Part shown: one piece after another, positions 12,324 through 21,323 of the stretch
How positions within the stretch are numbered: the stretch's first letter is position 1
Layout of the letters: each line of letters opens with the position of its first letter
Origin: Dichotomocladium elegans
Taxonomy: Eukaryota; Mucoromycota; Mucoromycetes; Mucorales; Lichtheimiaceae
DNA: 64,000 nt
NCBI GenBank assembly: GCA_025716815.1
Contig: JAIXMN010000007.1
Span: 1,443,501-1,507,500, forward strand
Direction: 5' to 3'
Made by a program: the position numbers and the translations under genes
Notes under the pieces: generated by a model
Told to the model about the DNA's origin: nothing
Database searches by the model: none
What the model saw: only the letters and a program-made list of their open reading frames with translations

Positions 12324-14285
12324 ATGCGACGCTGTTCGAGGACTCTGCGACCGATCCTAAGGCAGGCAATTCAACTCTCGCAACCAAAATTTGCCATGCG
12401 ATCTTTATTTATTCGGCCCATGTCAACTGCAATGCTTGAAAAACAGCCAGATCTACACGATCGTCCAGTCACCCTCGATTTTTCGAAACCGCTCTCAGAG
12501 ATGTGGATCGACTATTGCAGCCGTGTAGAGCAAGAGGCGAAATTGACGGAATCGGATTTCATTCAACTGTGTGGTCGCATTAAGAAAGAAGATGGTCAGG
12601 GGATAGAGAGCATTAAATGTCTCCAAGCTGTGTTGCGCGAAATCCACCGCCGCGGCATGCCTAGAGATACTTTTGTCCAAGGCTGCAACATGCTTATTCA
12701 TCTCTTCATCCAGCGTCGTGACTTGAAATCAGCTAAGCTCGTGGTGGATGGAATGGTGCGATCAAATTATAAACCGAACGGCGTTACTGTCAGGACCTTA
12801 ATAGGCGGGATGATGACCATCGGCTGTAACTTACCCGACATTCACGAATTCTACGATATGCTGCAAAAGAATCGGATGTGGCCCGAGGAGCCGGCTACTT
12901 ACAAACTTCTCATCTCTATCTTTGGTAGCCGTGGGCTTATTGACAGTGCACGCATATATTTCTCGACTTACCTGAGAAAAAAGCTTCCTCTTGACGAATC
13001 CGTGTTCAACATGATGATGTATGCATATAAAACCGCTGAAAGTCCTGAAGGAGCCTTGGCTGTGTATAAACAAATGCTCAGGCGAGGAGCCAAGCCTACG
13101 CCTGCAAACTATCACCTCCTAATTACGATCCTCAAAGAGGCTAATATGATAGAAGAAATGAATCAAGTTTATGCGGACATGAGGGCATCAGGGACACAGA
13201 TGAACGGGAGCCATCTTACAGCAATGGGATGGAATCCAAAGGAGGCAATCAAGGAAATGGATAAGCTTGAAATGCCATGTTCTACGCGCGATTTCAACTC
13301 CTTCATCGTGTATTACACCAAGAAGAATCAATTTGCCGATGCACTTGACATCTTCCATGTGATGCAGGAGAGAGACATTCAACCGGATGTATTTAGCTAC
13401 TCCATCATTATGGATGCGCTTGCGAAAGACCATCGACAGCCTGTTGAAGCGGTGTTCTCGCTATTTGAGGAGATGAAGTCTCAAGGCTTGCACCCCGATG
13501 TCCCTGTCTACACCACCCTCATGTCGGCTTGCGCACGTTCGAACGACCTGGACAAGGCCATGGGATTACTTTCCGAAATGGAGGGGTACAATCTCTTACC
13601 CAATACATATACGTTTAATTCCATCCTCAGCTTGCTATCACGCCGAGCAATGAATGGTTCTGATTTCAAGCATGCAGCGCTTTTGTGGAACAAGATGACA
13701 GAGCTCAATATCAAGCCTGACACAAGGTCCTTCAACATATATCTTTCTATATTATCGAAAAGTGTACGACCCTTAAACGACAAGCCAGAAGGGGGTCTAT
13801 GGAAAATTGATGGGACGGATGCGGTGCAAATGTCAAGGCCGGTCAAGGAAATGTTGCATTTGTATCGATCCATGCGACGCACATGCAAGCGTGATTTTTT
13901 GACATACACTGTAATGATCAATACTCTGATTGATTCTGGTCAGCTTCGCCAGGCGATGCAGGTGTACAACGATGCCAAAGTAACGCGACTCCGATTACCT
14001 ATATCAGTATACAATTCAATGATGAAAGCTCTCGAGCAATCCGGGCAAGAGTCTCAAATCTTGAACATTTGGCACGATATGAAAAGTGTGGAAGTGTTGC
14101 CGGATAACGACAGCTATACGTATGCGCTGGACGCATGTATCCGACTTGGTTTACAAGAGACATTCTCTTCTATAAGAGCTCAGCGGCGTGACGACACCGA
14201 AAGGCTCATGGAATTATCAAAAAAGAAAGAGGAGCGGAGAGCGGCAGCTCTAAAAAAAGCAACAGATGAACCTATTGGAGAATAA
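12324..14285 (+). CDS. Mitochondrial pentatricopeptide repeat (PPR) protein
   Basis: A single-exon 653-aa gene starting at ATG 12324. The first ~35 residues are Arg-rich and free of acidic residues (MRRCSRTLRPILRQAIQLSQ), as expected for a mitochondrial targeting peptide. From about residue 110 to 610 the protein is a run of ~35-residue helical repeats with P-class PPR signatures, for example FNMMMYAYKTAESPEGALAV, FSYSIIMDALAKDHRQPVEA, YTTLMSACARSNDLDKAMGL and YTVMINTLIDSGQLRQAMQV. The C-terminus is a charged Lys/Glu tail. PPR proteins bind single-stranded organellar RNA for processing, stability or translation; the RNA target cannot be inferred here. It sits about 115 bp upstream of RPF2 on the same strand. 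Confidence 0.9.
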   Translation: MRRCSRTLRPILRQAIQLSQPKFAMRSLFIRPMSTAMLEKQPDLHDRPVTLDFSKPLSEMWIDYCSRVEQEAKLTESDFIQLCGRIKKEDGQGIESIKCLQAVLREIHRRGMPRDTFVQGCNMLIHLFIQRRDLKSAKLVVDGMVRSNYKPNGVTVRTLIGGMMTIGCNLPDIHEFYDMLQKNRMWPEEPATYKLLISIFGSRGLIDSARIYFSTYLRKKLPLDESVFNMMMYAYKTAESPEGALAVYKQMLRRGAKPTPANYHLLITILKEANMIEEMNQVYADMRASGTQMNGSHLTAMGWNPKEAIKEMDKLEMPCSTRDFNSFIVYYTKKNQFADALDIFHVMQERDIQPDVFSYSIIMDALAKDHRQPVEAVFSLFEEMKSQGLHPDVPVYTTLMSACARSNDLDKAMGLLSEMEGYNLLPNTYTFNSILSLLSRRAMNGSDFKHAALLWNKMTELNIKPDTRSFNIYLSILSKSVRPLNDKPEGGLWKIDGTDAVQMSRPVKEMLHLYRSMRRTCKRDFLTYTVMINTLIDSGQLRQAMQVYNDAKVTRLRLPISVYNSMMKALEQSGQESQILNIWHDMKSVEVLPDNDSYTYALDACIRLGLQETFSSIRAQRRDDTERLMELSKKKEERRAAALKKATDEPIGE

Positions 14286-14399
14286 AAAGTTATCGAGTCT
14301 GTGTGGCTTGGCCTAGAAATCAGTGCAGCTTCAACCACCGAGATTTTTCTAATTTGGCATTGGACAGAGAAGGGGAAGGAGGTCTTTTTTCACTTTAGC

Positions 14400-15524
14400 A
14401 TGCTCCGCACAGTGTAAGGTATAAGGTACTTCATTCGGAACTTTGCTGATTTGCGTCCATTTTACTTATAGAAAAGCAAAGAACGCTCGTTCAAAACGAT
14501 TTCTCAAGAACCGCGAAGCTAAGGTTCACGAGAATCCCAAGAGCACTCTTTTCGTCAAAGGATCTACAACCAGCCAGGTTGTCACTGACGCCCTTAAGGA
14601 TCTTGTAAGCTATCTTTTTCTTAAAAATTAATATGTGGCAAGCGATTAATCATTTCTGTGACCTTCTTCAGTTCTCTTTAAAGCGTGCCAATGCTGCTTA
14701 TTTCAGTAAAAAAAATGAGATTAAGCCATTCGAGGACGAAACCAAGATCGAGTTTCTATCGCGAAAGAACGATGCAGCTTTCCTGGTCGTTGGAACCCAC
14801 TCTAAGAAGCGACCTCATAATCTCACCTTTGTGCGCATGTTTGATTATCAGATCCTTGACATGTTTGAACTTGGTATCGAGAAGGGTACTTTCCTGAGCG
14901 AAATCAAAGGCCCGAAGTGCTCCACAGGCATTAAGCCGCTCATGATCTTCAACGGCGAGCGATTCGATCAAGACGAGACATACAAAAGCATTAAGAACTA
15001 TTTGCTTGATCTATTCAATGGAGAAGTAACCGACTTTGTCAACTTAGCCGGGCTGGAGTATGTGATGAGTTGGACGGCCGCACCTGATAACAAGATTCTA
15101 TTGCGAACTTACATGGTCCAACTGAAAAAAAGTGGGGTTAAGACACCTCGTGTTGAGCTTGAGGAGATGGGACCGATGCTGGACATGGTGGTTCGACGTG
15201 CGGAACCTTCCAAACCCGACTTGATGAAGAGAGCACTTCAGATGCCAAAGGAGCTGAAGGTAATGCTATATCTGTGGAGTTCGCGCATGTGTTAATTTAC
15301 CCTTGTTGTCCCACCACTTGGCCATGTTCCGCTTTCTGCAGCCGAAGAAAGAGAAGAACAAGGAATTAGATGAGATGGGTGATCAATATGGCCGTGTACA
15401 CCTTGGCAAGCAAGACTTTAATAAGATTCAGACTCGCAAGATGAAGGGTCTCAAGAGACGACGGAATGAGGATGCCGATGCGGAAGACAGCGGCGATGAC
15501 GAACCTATGGCGGAAGATACGTAG
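14400..15524 (+). CDS. RPF2: Ribosome production factor 2 (Brix-domain 60S assembly factor)
   Basis: Four exons give a 305-aa protein: join(14400..14413,14472..14604,14672..15259,15342..15524). The first exon is tiny (MLRT plus part of a Val codon), with donor GTAAGG; the others use GTAAGC and GTAATG, and all junctions keep frame. The protein starts MLRTVKAKNARSKRFLKNRE, typical of Rpf2, then carries the Brix domain (about residues 28-230; RPHNLTFVRMFDYQILDMFE, GPKCSTGIKPLMIFNGE, YVMSWTAAPDNKILLRTYMV). It ends with a basic/acidic nucleolar tail (RKMKGLKRRRNEDADAEDSG). Rpf2 acts with Rrs1 to recruit 5S RNP (5S rRNA, uL18, uL5) into pre-60S particles in the nucleolus. The length is close to human RPF2. 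The gene appears intact. Confidence 0.93.
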
Positions 15525-15884
15525 ACATGAATCAATAGATTTCGCATATTCTTCCTTTAAATCCTTTCATGCTATTACATATGTGTATAATATCACTATC
15601 ATGTCTGATGAATCTCTACGGAATTCAAATATTAAGCTGTTAATATTGCTTTAAAGTTTGGCTTGAAAACACCTCTATTGTGCCATCAAACCAAAAAATA
15701 AAATAATATCCAAGATATCATAAGCTGAAACTTGGCGCATAATACCTTCGAATCTATCAACAAATGCCATAGTAGCCACGTGTACTACAGGACGGAAAGC
15801 CTAAGAGATCTCAGGAAGGCCAGACACAGCTTGGATTGTGGTTCTCGCAACCTCAGAGCAAAGAAATGCGGTCGAGCAGCCGCT
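15525..15884. other. 3' flank of RPF2, nothing identified
   Basis: AT-rich sequence downstream of the RPF2 stop, with no gene or repeat that can be supported. Confidence 0.5.
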
Positions 15885-16990
15885 CATGTTCTGGAAGACC
15901 AAAATAGTTCAATGAACATAAAATAATGGTTTGTGTTCATCATACAAAGCCCAATAGGGCTACAAACTCCAGTAGTATGGCGAATGCGTTGCTCTAGTAG
16001 TAATGTCTCAGAGATCACTGTGCGCAAGGAAGTTTGCGTAGCGGGCATTAACAACCGAATAGCCAGGAAAAGCCTTACTAACCACATAAGCACTGAGGAC
16101 ATGACTAAGATTTGCAAGCAAATATAAAATCGCGCCAAGAATGAATAAGGATTGGCTTGGCAGACCAAGCATCCTTCTAATTAGGCAAAAATTCAAATAT
16201 AATCCGTGTATGGCGTACATGCGGCGAAGCAAACAAGGATAGACTTTATGGCGCCTCCGTCTAAAATGGAAGGATATCAATCGTGGTCTGGGAAGAGATA
16301 ACATATGACAAGAGGTTATATTGGTCATTCTGGAGCCTTGGAAAAAGATAGCCCCATGATTATTGGCCACATACATAATCGCCATTGAGCAATTTCCTAT
16401 CGCGTATGGGAAAAATGGAGGAGATACATGGTGTGCTTAAATCTATCGGCCTCCTCAATCAGCAAATATGAACCCCATCGAAAATCTGTAGAAGCAGATG
16501 GCAGATGCACTACAGAAACAGAGTGACAACGTTTGAAAGTGGCTGAAGATTTAAGAAAGCATTGCGAACGATAAGAAGAGCACAAATTGCTATGTACTAA
16601 TCCAACTCATCATGGATCCAGGCAGTACAGCTCTGTTCAGTTCCACCGAAAAATAAGCCAAACTGCACAAGGAAGCGGACCAAAGGACAGAGCTGGGTAT
16701 TCCATGTCGAAAATGTACGTGTGCAAAATTATTGAAAATTGATCTGCCATCAAATGGCTTGGCTGGCACAGCGGCCGCATTATAGATCAAAGATGAGGAT
16801 GAAATTCGACGAAACGTACCTTGAGCTAGTTGGCTCTTTGACACAATATCGACAATGACAAGAGTATGGAGAGCCGGTGGAAGCTGGTACATTGATAATT
16901 GATCATAGATAGCCTGCATACTGCCTACTAAAAAGTCCAAGGGAAAGCATAGAGCTCTAGACGTTACTAAAAATGCGTACACAGTAGAGG
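15885..16990 (-). pseudogene. Fragmented multi-pass membrane protein gene
   Basis: On the minus strand several hydrophobic blocks follow each other with plausible introns between them. The order is VYAFLVTSRALCFPLDFLVG and VIVDIVSKSQLAQ (16990-16823, followed by GTACGT), LCPLVRFLVQFGLFFGGTEQ (after ACCCAG), ALLIVRNAFLNLQPLSNVV, then SLFILGAILYLLANLSHVLS (about 16155-16095) and NAFAILLEFVALLGFV (about 16000-15950). The pattern suggests a multi-helix integral membrane protein, possibly a seven-helix receptor-like protein, but I do not recognise the family. Frames do not join cleanly everywhere, and the 5' part is interrupted by the solo LTR at 16991-17374. Whether it is a dead gene or one with unusual introns is uncertain. 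Confidence 0.4.
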
Positions 16991-17374
16991 TGTCGTATCT
17001 ACGACTATTCTTCTTATCTGACAGCAGTGTCCCTGGTTTACACGGGACATCAACACTTTGTTTCACTCTTTGAGCGCCGTTATCACAATTACTCTCGCGC
17101 TATACGGATTCATAATTTATATCCCGGACCTGTCTCAGGACGCAGTTACAATCACCAGGGTAAATGATGAACTTCTTTATCAACCTTTAACTGGTCCATC
17201 ATCCCGGGAGACCGCCTAGATGATTATCCACACCCAGCCTCCAGAGTGACCGTTTTGATAAGCACTTCTTATAAATAGGCACATTGTTGGCATTTAATAA
17301 AAAACAATCCTTTTGCGAGTCTCACAGAATCATATTCTGTCTCTTTTATTCTTTGAAAACCCCTTGATTCCACA
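16991..17374 (+). mobile_element. Solo LTR of Gypsy family A
   Basis: A 384-bp copy of the LTR seen at 20904-21286, 55373-55756 and 61069-61452. It begins TGTCGTATC and ends CCCTTGATTCCACA, with the TATAAATAGG box near 17270. It differs from the element A2 LTRs at many more positions than those differ from each other, so it is older. Flanks (AGAGG and ATGGT) do not form an obvious 5-bp duplication. On the minus strand, sequence just beyond the LTR opens as MFMSNGMSNYLYT, which could be the missing start of the membrane-protein gene. Confidence 0.85.
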
Positions 17375-17571
17375 ATGGTATACAAGTAGTTCGACATTCC
17401 ATTGCTCATAAACATATGCCGCCCTTGGACGTACCTATTACCAAATTTATAGAATAGCTTAAATATCCGCGAAGTATCTACTGCTACGCATTCATGTTAC
17501 CTGGTAAGCCTATCAAGATCACTTGGTTGATAATCATCCCCTTCACGTTCCGGGGCCATTGGCAAACACCG

Positions 17572-17942
17572 TGTGGTGAACATTGATCCGTGTTAGAGAA
17601 CTTAGCCGGTTTCACATCACTATCGCCGATATCCTGAAACTAAGACAATGATGAATTTAACACATTGATGTTCAGGGACCGATATTTTCATATCCGCTTG
17701 CGTGACAGGACAATCGCACCTATCAAAGGTACTTCCTCTACCCAGGATCCATCACTGGTCTTGAAGAGGACAATGAAAAGAGAATGCTCTCATCCGATAC
17801 GTCCTAACAGGATTAAGCACTTACATCGCCGTTCTAATAGAATTATTATAAAAGAGAGTTATTTTATTTTCAGGAATAAACATCAACCTCAAAGATACTT
17901 TTATAGTTGTCTTTTTTCATTCTCTCTAATCCATCCATCTCA
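17572..17942 (+). mobile_element. Solo LTR, family L (copy L2)
   Basis: 371 bp from TGTGGTGAAC to CCATCCATCTCA, flanked by a perfect 5-bp target duplication CACCG (17567-17571 and 17943-17947). It is nearly identical to the reverse-oriented copy at 49739-50109. It carries a TATAAAAGAG box and an AATAAA signal, as expected for U3/R. The 105-codon frame inside it is not a gene. Confidence 0.92.
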
Positions 17943-17954
17943 CACCGCAAAAAA

Positions 17955-18180
17955 TTTCAGGGGATTTTTTCGGGTTTTATAGGGTTTTATAGGGTCCGGA
18001 TATTTTTGGGTAAATTTTACTTTCTCCAAGAAAACCCGGGCCCTACAAAACCCTATAAAACCCTATAAAATCCGTAATGAAGCTAAGTCCTGCAAAACCC
18101 TTTACATCCCTATAAAATCCGTCATGAAGCTCGTCCTGTAAAACCTAAAAACCCCTATAAAATCCATAATGCGCTGAGCT
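17955..18180 (+). repeat. Subterminal repeats at the left end of the Harbinger element
   Basis: The stretch is built from CCCTATAAAA/TTTTATAGGG units in both orientations. GGGTTTTATAGGG pairs with CCCTATAAAACCC across a CCGGATATTT centre, followed by about three further imperfect copies of a unit containing CCCTATAAAATCC and ATGAAGCT. Such clustered motifs are typical of the ends of DNA transposons and lie about 0.45 kb upstream of the SANT-type ORF. The other end of the element has been lost or displaced by Gypsy A1. Confidence 0.5.
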
Positions 18181-18641
18181 GTATAAAAACATGCAATATC
18201 CTGAATTATCGCACCAATATTTAAACATGAGACTGTTGAGTGTCGAATTATGTTTTATTTATGTTATCATTATTGTGGTGTTTTCGTTGTTTTTTATGGT
18301 GGACAGTTAGAATACGATGAGACTCGTGGATGTCTTTTATTCGAATGAAATCGGAATTAAGATCCTCCATCGCTACACATTTATCTACTATTTATGGTCG
18401 TTCTCATCACACTCAGTCAGTCACACCGTCAACCCAAATTAAGATTTATGTACTTTCCTTATTAAGATCCTTGTCCGTTTGAGCGCGATAATACCGATCT
18501 GACAGACCGTTCCCAAAAATGGATCAAAAGCCGTTTTCTTGTTAGAAAGCAATAAAAGCAAGCTGTTTCTATACAATTGAGCCATATATTCTTCAATATA
18601 CTATCAAAAGATGACCCCAAGAAACAACAGACCCGAAAGCC

Positions 18642-19682
18642 ATGCTTCTTCTGACCAGGTGCGATTTGTGTATGAGGTATTTACTCCTGGAGGACAAAGC
18701 TCCCAACGGCATTATCAGCGACGACAAGAGCGAGATCGCCATGACCGTCAAGGTAATGCTGAGCAACCATGCATGCGAGTGTTCACTGAAGAATCCCTGT
18801 TGTTCTCAATTAAAAGTTGCGCTGTTTCATTTGACAGAGGGCGAAACGTTGGAGCAACGATCCGTGCAGCAGTTAGAGCAGCAGGTCGATGAAGGTCGAA
18901 GCCAACATAGAGAGTCATTGCTGCAAGTGCAAGAAGTGCAAGAGCAGCAGCAACAGGAAGCGATTATAGAAGAAATGGAGGGAGACGATGGAGATGATGG
19001 TGGCTGGACAGAACAACTGGTGAAGTGGTTTTTGGAAAGCTATCATGCCAATTATCAACGCATAAAAGAAGCCCGTTCAACCCAGAGAACAGGTGCCATC
19101 TGGAGGGACATCGCTGAGAAGTACGCAAGGGATTCTGGCGATTTCACGCGCATGGTAAACGCCTTGCAAACGAAGATGCGACGCATGAAGGTCAAGTACA
19201 GGGAGATTCAAAGTGAGGTGTCGAACACGGGATCTGGTGGCCTTCCTCCCTGTGCTCGATGGGTGCATTATGAAAAGATGAATGAAATATTTTATCGCGA
19301 CTCCACTGTAAACCCAAGACGAACCAACGATTCTATCGATGGCACCCGTAATCCTCTCGCAGAAACAGTTGCAGCAGAAGCGCGAGGTGTAGCTCGTTCC
19401 CGCGAAGAAGCAGATGGGTTCGATGGTGACGAACGAGAAGAAAGCAACAGCCGTAGACGCCGCATTACTATGAGGAACGAGCTCGCATCAATAATGCGAG
19501 ACTCTAATGAAATATTAGAGCAGTCTACGGAGACTACAGCGTCATTGATACGCGAAATGATGGAGCACACAGAAACTCGATTGCGGGCTATCCATGAAGC
19601 AGCAGAAGCTCGGCATCGTGACTTCATGAATTTGATGCAACAGTTACTTGGCAATCAACAAAATGAAGTCGAAGATGAATGA
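18642..19682 (+). CDS. PIF/Harbinger ORF1: Myb/SANT-like DNA-binding protein
   Basis: An open frame of up to 346 aa; another ATG frame starts at 18611 (MTPRNNRPESHASSDQ), and the true start may use splicing at GTGCGA or GTAATG, so the N-terminus is uncertain. Residues ~118-190 form a trihelix/SANT-like domain (GWTEQLVKWFLESYHANYQ, AIWRDIAEKYARDS, ALQTKMRRMKVKYREIQ). Before it lies a Gln/Glu-rich stretch; after it come a linker rich in Arg/Ser and a C-terminal coiled-coil-like region (RAIHEAAEARHRDFMNLMQQ). PIF/Harbinger elements encode such a protein beside the transposase; it binds the element ends and brings the transposase to DNA. It lies tail to tail with the transposase, 78 bp away. Confidence 0.72.
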   Translation: MLLLTRCDLCMRYLLLEDKAPNGIISDDKSEIAMTVKVMLSNHACECSLKNPCCSQLKVALFHLTEGETLEQRSVQQLEQQVDEGRSQHRESLLQVQEVQEQQQQEAIIEEMEGDDGDDGGWTEQLVKWFLESYHANYQRIKEARSTQRTGAIWRDIAEKYARDSGDFTRMVNALQTKMRRMKVKYREIQSEVSNTGSGGLPPCARWVHYEKMNEIFYRDSTVNPRRTNDSIDGTRNPLAETVAAEARGVARSREEADGFDGDEREESNSRRRRITMRNELASIMRDSNEILEQSTETTASLIREMMEHTETRLRAIHEAAEARHRDFMNLMQQLLGNQQNEVEDE

Positions 19683-19760
19683 AACGTGATAAACACATTG
19701 AATGAAGTACTATATAATATTAAATCATATATTAAATTAAGATAAATTATAATAGCAATT

Positions 19761-20903
19761 TTATGTCGAGAGCTGTTCCATCAATATGTCCTTTAATTCA
19801 TCACGGAACTGGGCACCTTGTTGCCTCAACGTCGGACCACGCCTGCGACCATTGGCACCATGCACATGTACAATATCTTCTTCGTCGTTTTCAAAGGCAG
19901 TTGAAGAATTGCTACCGGCGTCTTGGAGTTCAATCTGGCCATATGATTGAACTTCTTCCGTGGTAGTAGTCTGAAGATCAGTTGCATATGGCGACCTTTC
20001 GTCAAATATGTCTTTCTGAAGTACACACATGTTATGCAGAATACAACAGACATATATCGTATCGGACATGGCTTCTTCACTCAGCATGTATAGGTAGTGA
20101 CGTAATATACGCCATCGCATAACAAGCTGGCTGAACGTCCGTTCGATGACAGTGCGCATTTTTGAATGTACGACATTGAAGGCTTTGTGTGTTGGATCGG
20201 AAGATTGCCTAGGATATGGTGTAATCAGGTTGGGTCGTAAAGGATAGGCAGCATCTAATAAATAGATGAATCCGGTAAACTCTAACTGCTTTTTCATCTG
20301 GAAGGTCGATAGAAATGCATTGATAAATACCAGCAATTATATATGTTCGTGGTGGAAAGATCGATTGTGGATCTTCAAGCATTTTACGGTTAAGCCCACC
20401 TCGTTGGAAAGCACGGCTATCGTGAGTACGTCCTATTGCATAACTCCTTAATATATCATCCAATTTCCAGACACCTTTGACATACCTGATTCTCCTGTAT
20501 AGACGTATAAAAACTTATAATTTGCATCACAGACTGCTGTCAGGTTCATTGATATGTGGCCTTTTCGATCTCTGTGCTCCTCCCCATCACGCTGTGGCTT
20601 GTGAATAACCACGAGTTTCCCATCTAATGCACCAATGACGCCTGGTAGCCTTTTGCTGTGGTGGTTGCGAGAAACTCGGCCATCTGGAAATTCAAAAGTT
20701 TCTGACACTAAGGCGGATTCCTCGGGAGTTGCTGGCATGTGGATTAAGTTGCCATGGATATCCTTCATCGCCTTGAGGAATTTTTTGGTGTAATTGGCTA
20801 CGCTACCTTGAGCGACACCAAAGTTTGCTTCGAACTGTCGATACCCAACATGTGCATTTGCAAACCGCCAGAGAACTAACGCTATCTGCTTTTCTGGACT
20901 TGC
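19761..20903 (-). pseudogene. PIF/Harbinger DDE transposase, 5' end cut by Gypsy A1
   Basis: Minus-strand exons carry the three catalytic blocks: GVIGALDGKLVV (first Asp), IIA joined by a 78-nt GTATTT...TTATTAG intron to DAAYPLRPNLITPY (second Asp), and MRTVIERTFSQL (Glu). The HTH-like region FEANFGVAQGSVANYTKKFL is also present. The C-terminus (RDELKDILMEQLST) ends at 19761. The exon junction near 20465-20500, where TGESG should continue to SYAIGRTHDSRAFQ, does not resolve in frame, so a small frameshift or an unrecognised intron exists there. At 20904 the coding sequence stops abruptly at the LTR of element A1, which removes about the first 60-70 residues. The copy is inactive. Confidence 0.75.
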
Positions 20904-21286
20904 TGTCGTATCCACGACTATTTTCTTACCTAACAGCAGTATCCCTGGATTATACGGGACATCAACACTTTGTCTCACACTTCGAGCGCCGTTATCATAA
21001 TTACTCTCGCGCTATCCGGATTCATAATTTATATCCCGGACCTGTCTCAGGACGCAGTTATAATCACAAGGGTAAATGATGAACTTCTTTATCAACCTTT
21101 TAACTGGTCCACCGTCCTGGGAGACCGCCTAGATGATTATCCACACCCAGCCTCCAGAGTGACCGTTTTGATAAGCACTTCTTATAAATAGGCCCATTGT
21201 TGGCACTTAATAAAAAACAATCCTTTTGCGAGTCTCACAGAATCATATTCTGTCTCTTTTTATTCTTAAAACCCCTTGATTCCACA
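20904..21286 (+). repeat. 5' LTR of element A1
   Basis: TGTCGTATCC...TTGATTCCACA, 383 bp, with TATAAATAGG at about 21182. It is followed by a T-run and TTCTGTGA, the putative self-priming site also found in A2. Confidence 0.9.
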
Positions 21287-21323
21287 TTTTTTTCTGTGAA
21301 TTCTCACTTATCTTTATTTTGCA

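Noticed and set aside
17665..17982. 105-codon frame on plus and its copy on minus at 49714-50016
   Set aside because: Lies inside the solo LTR family L; conserved only because the LTR is repeated.
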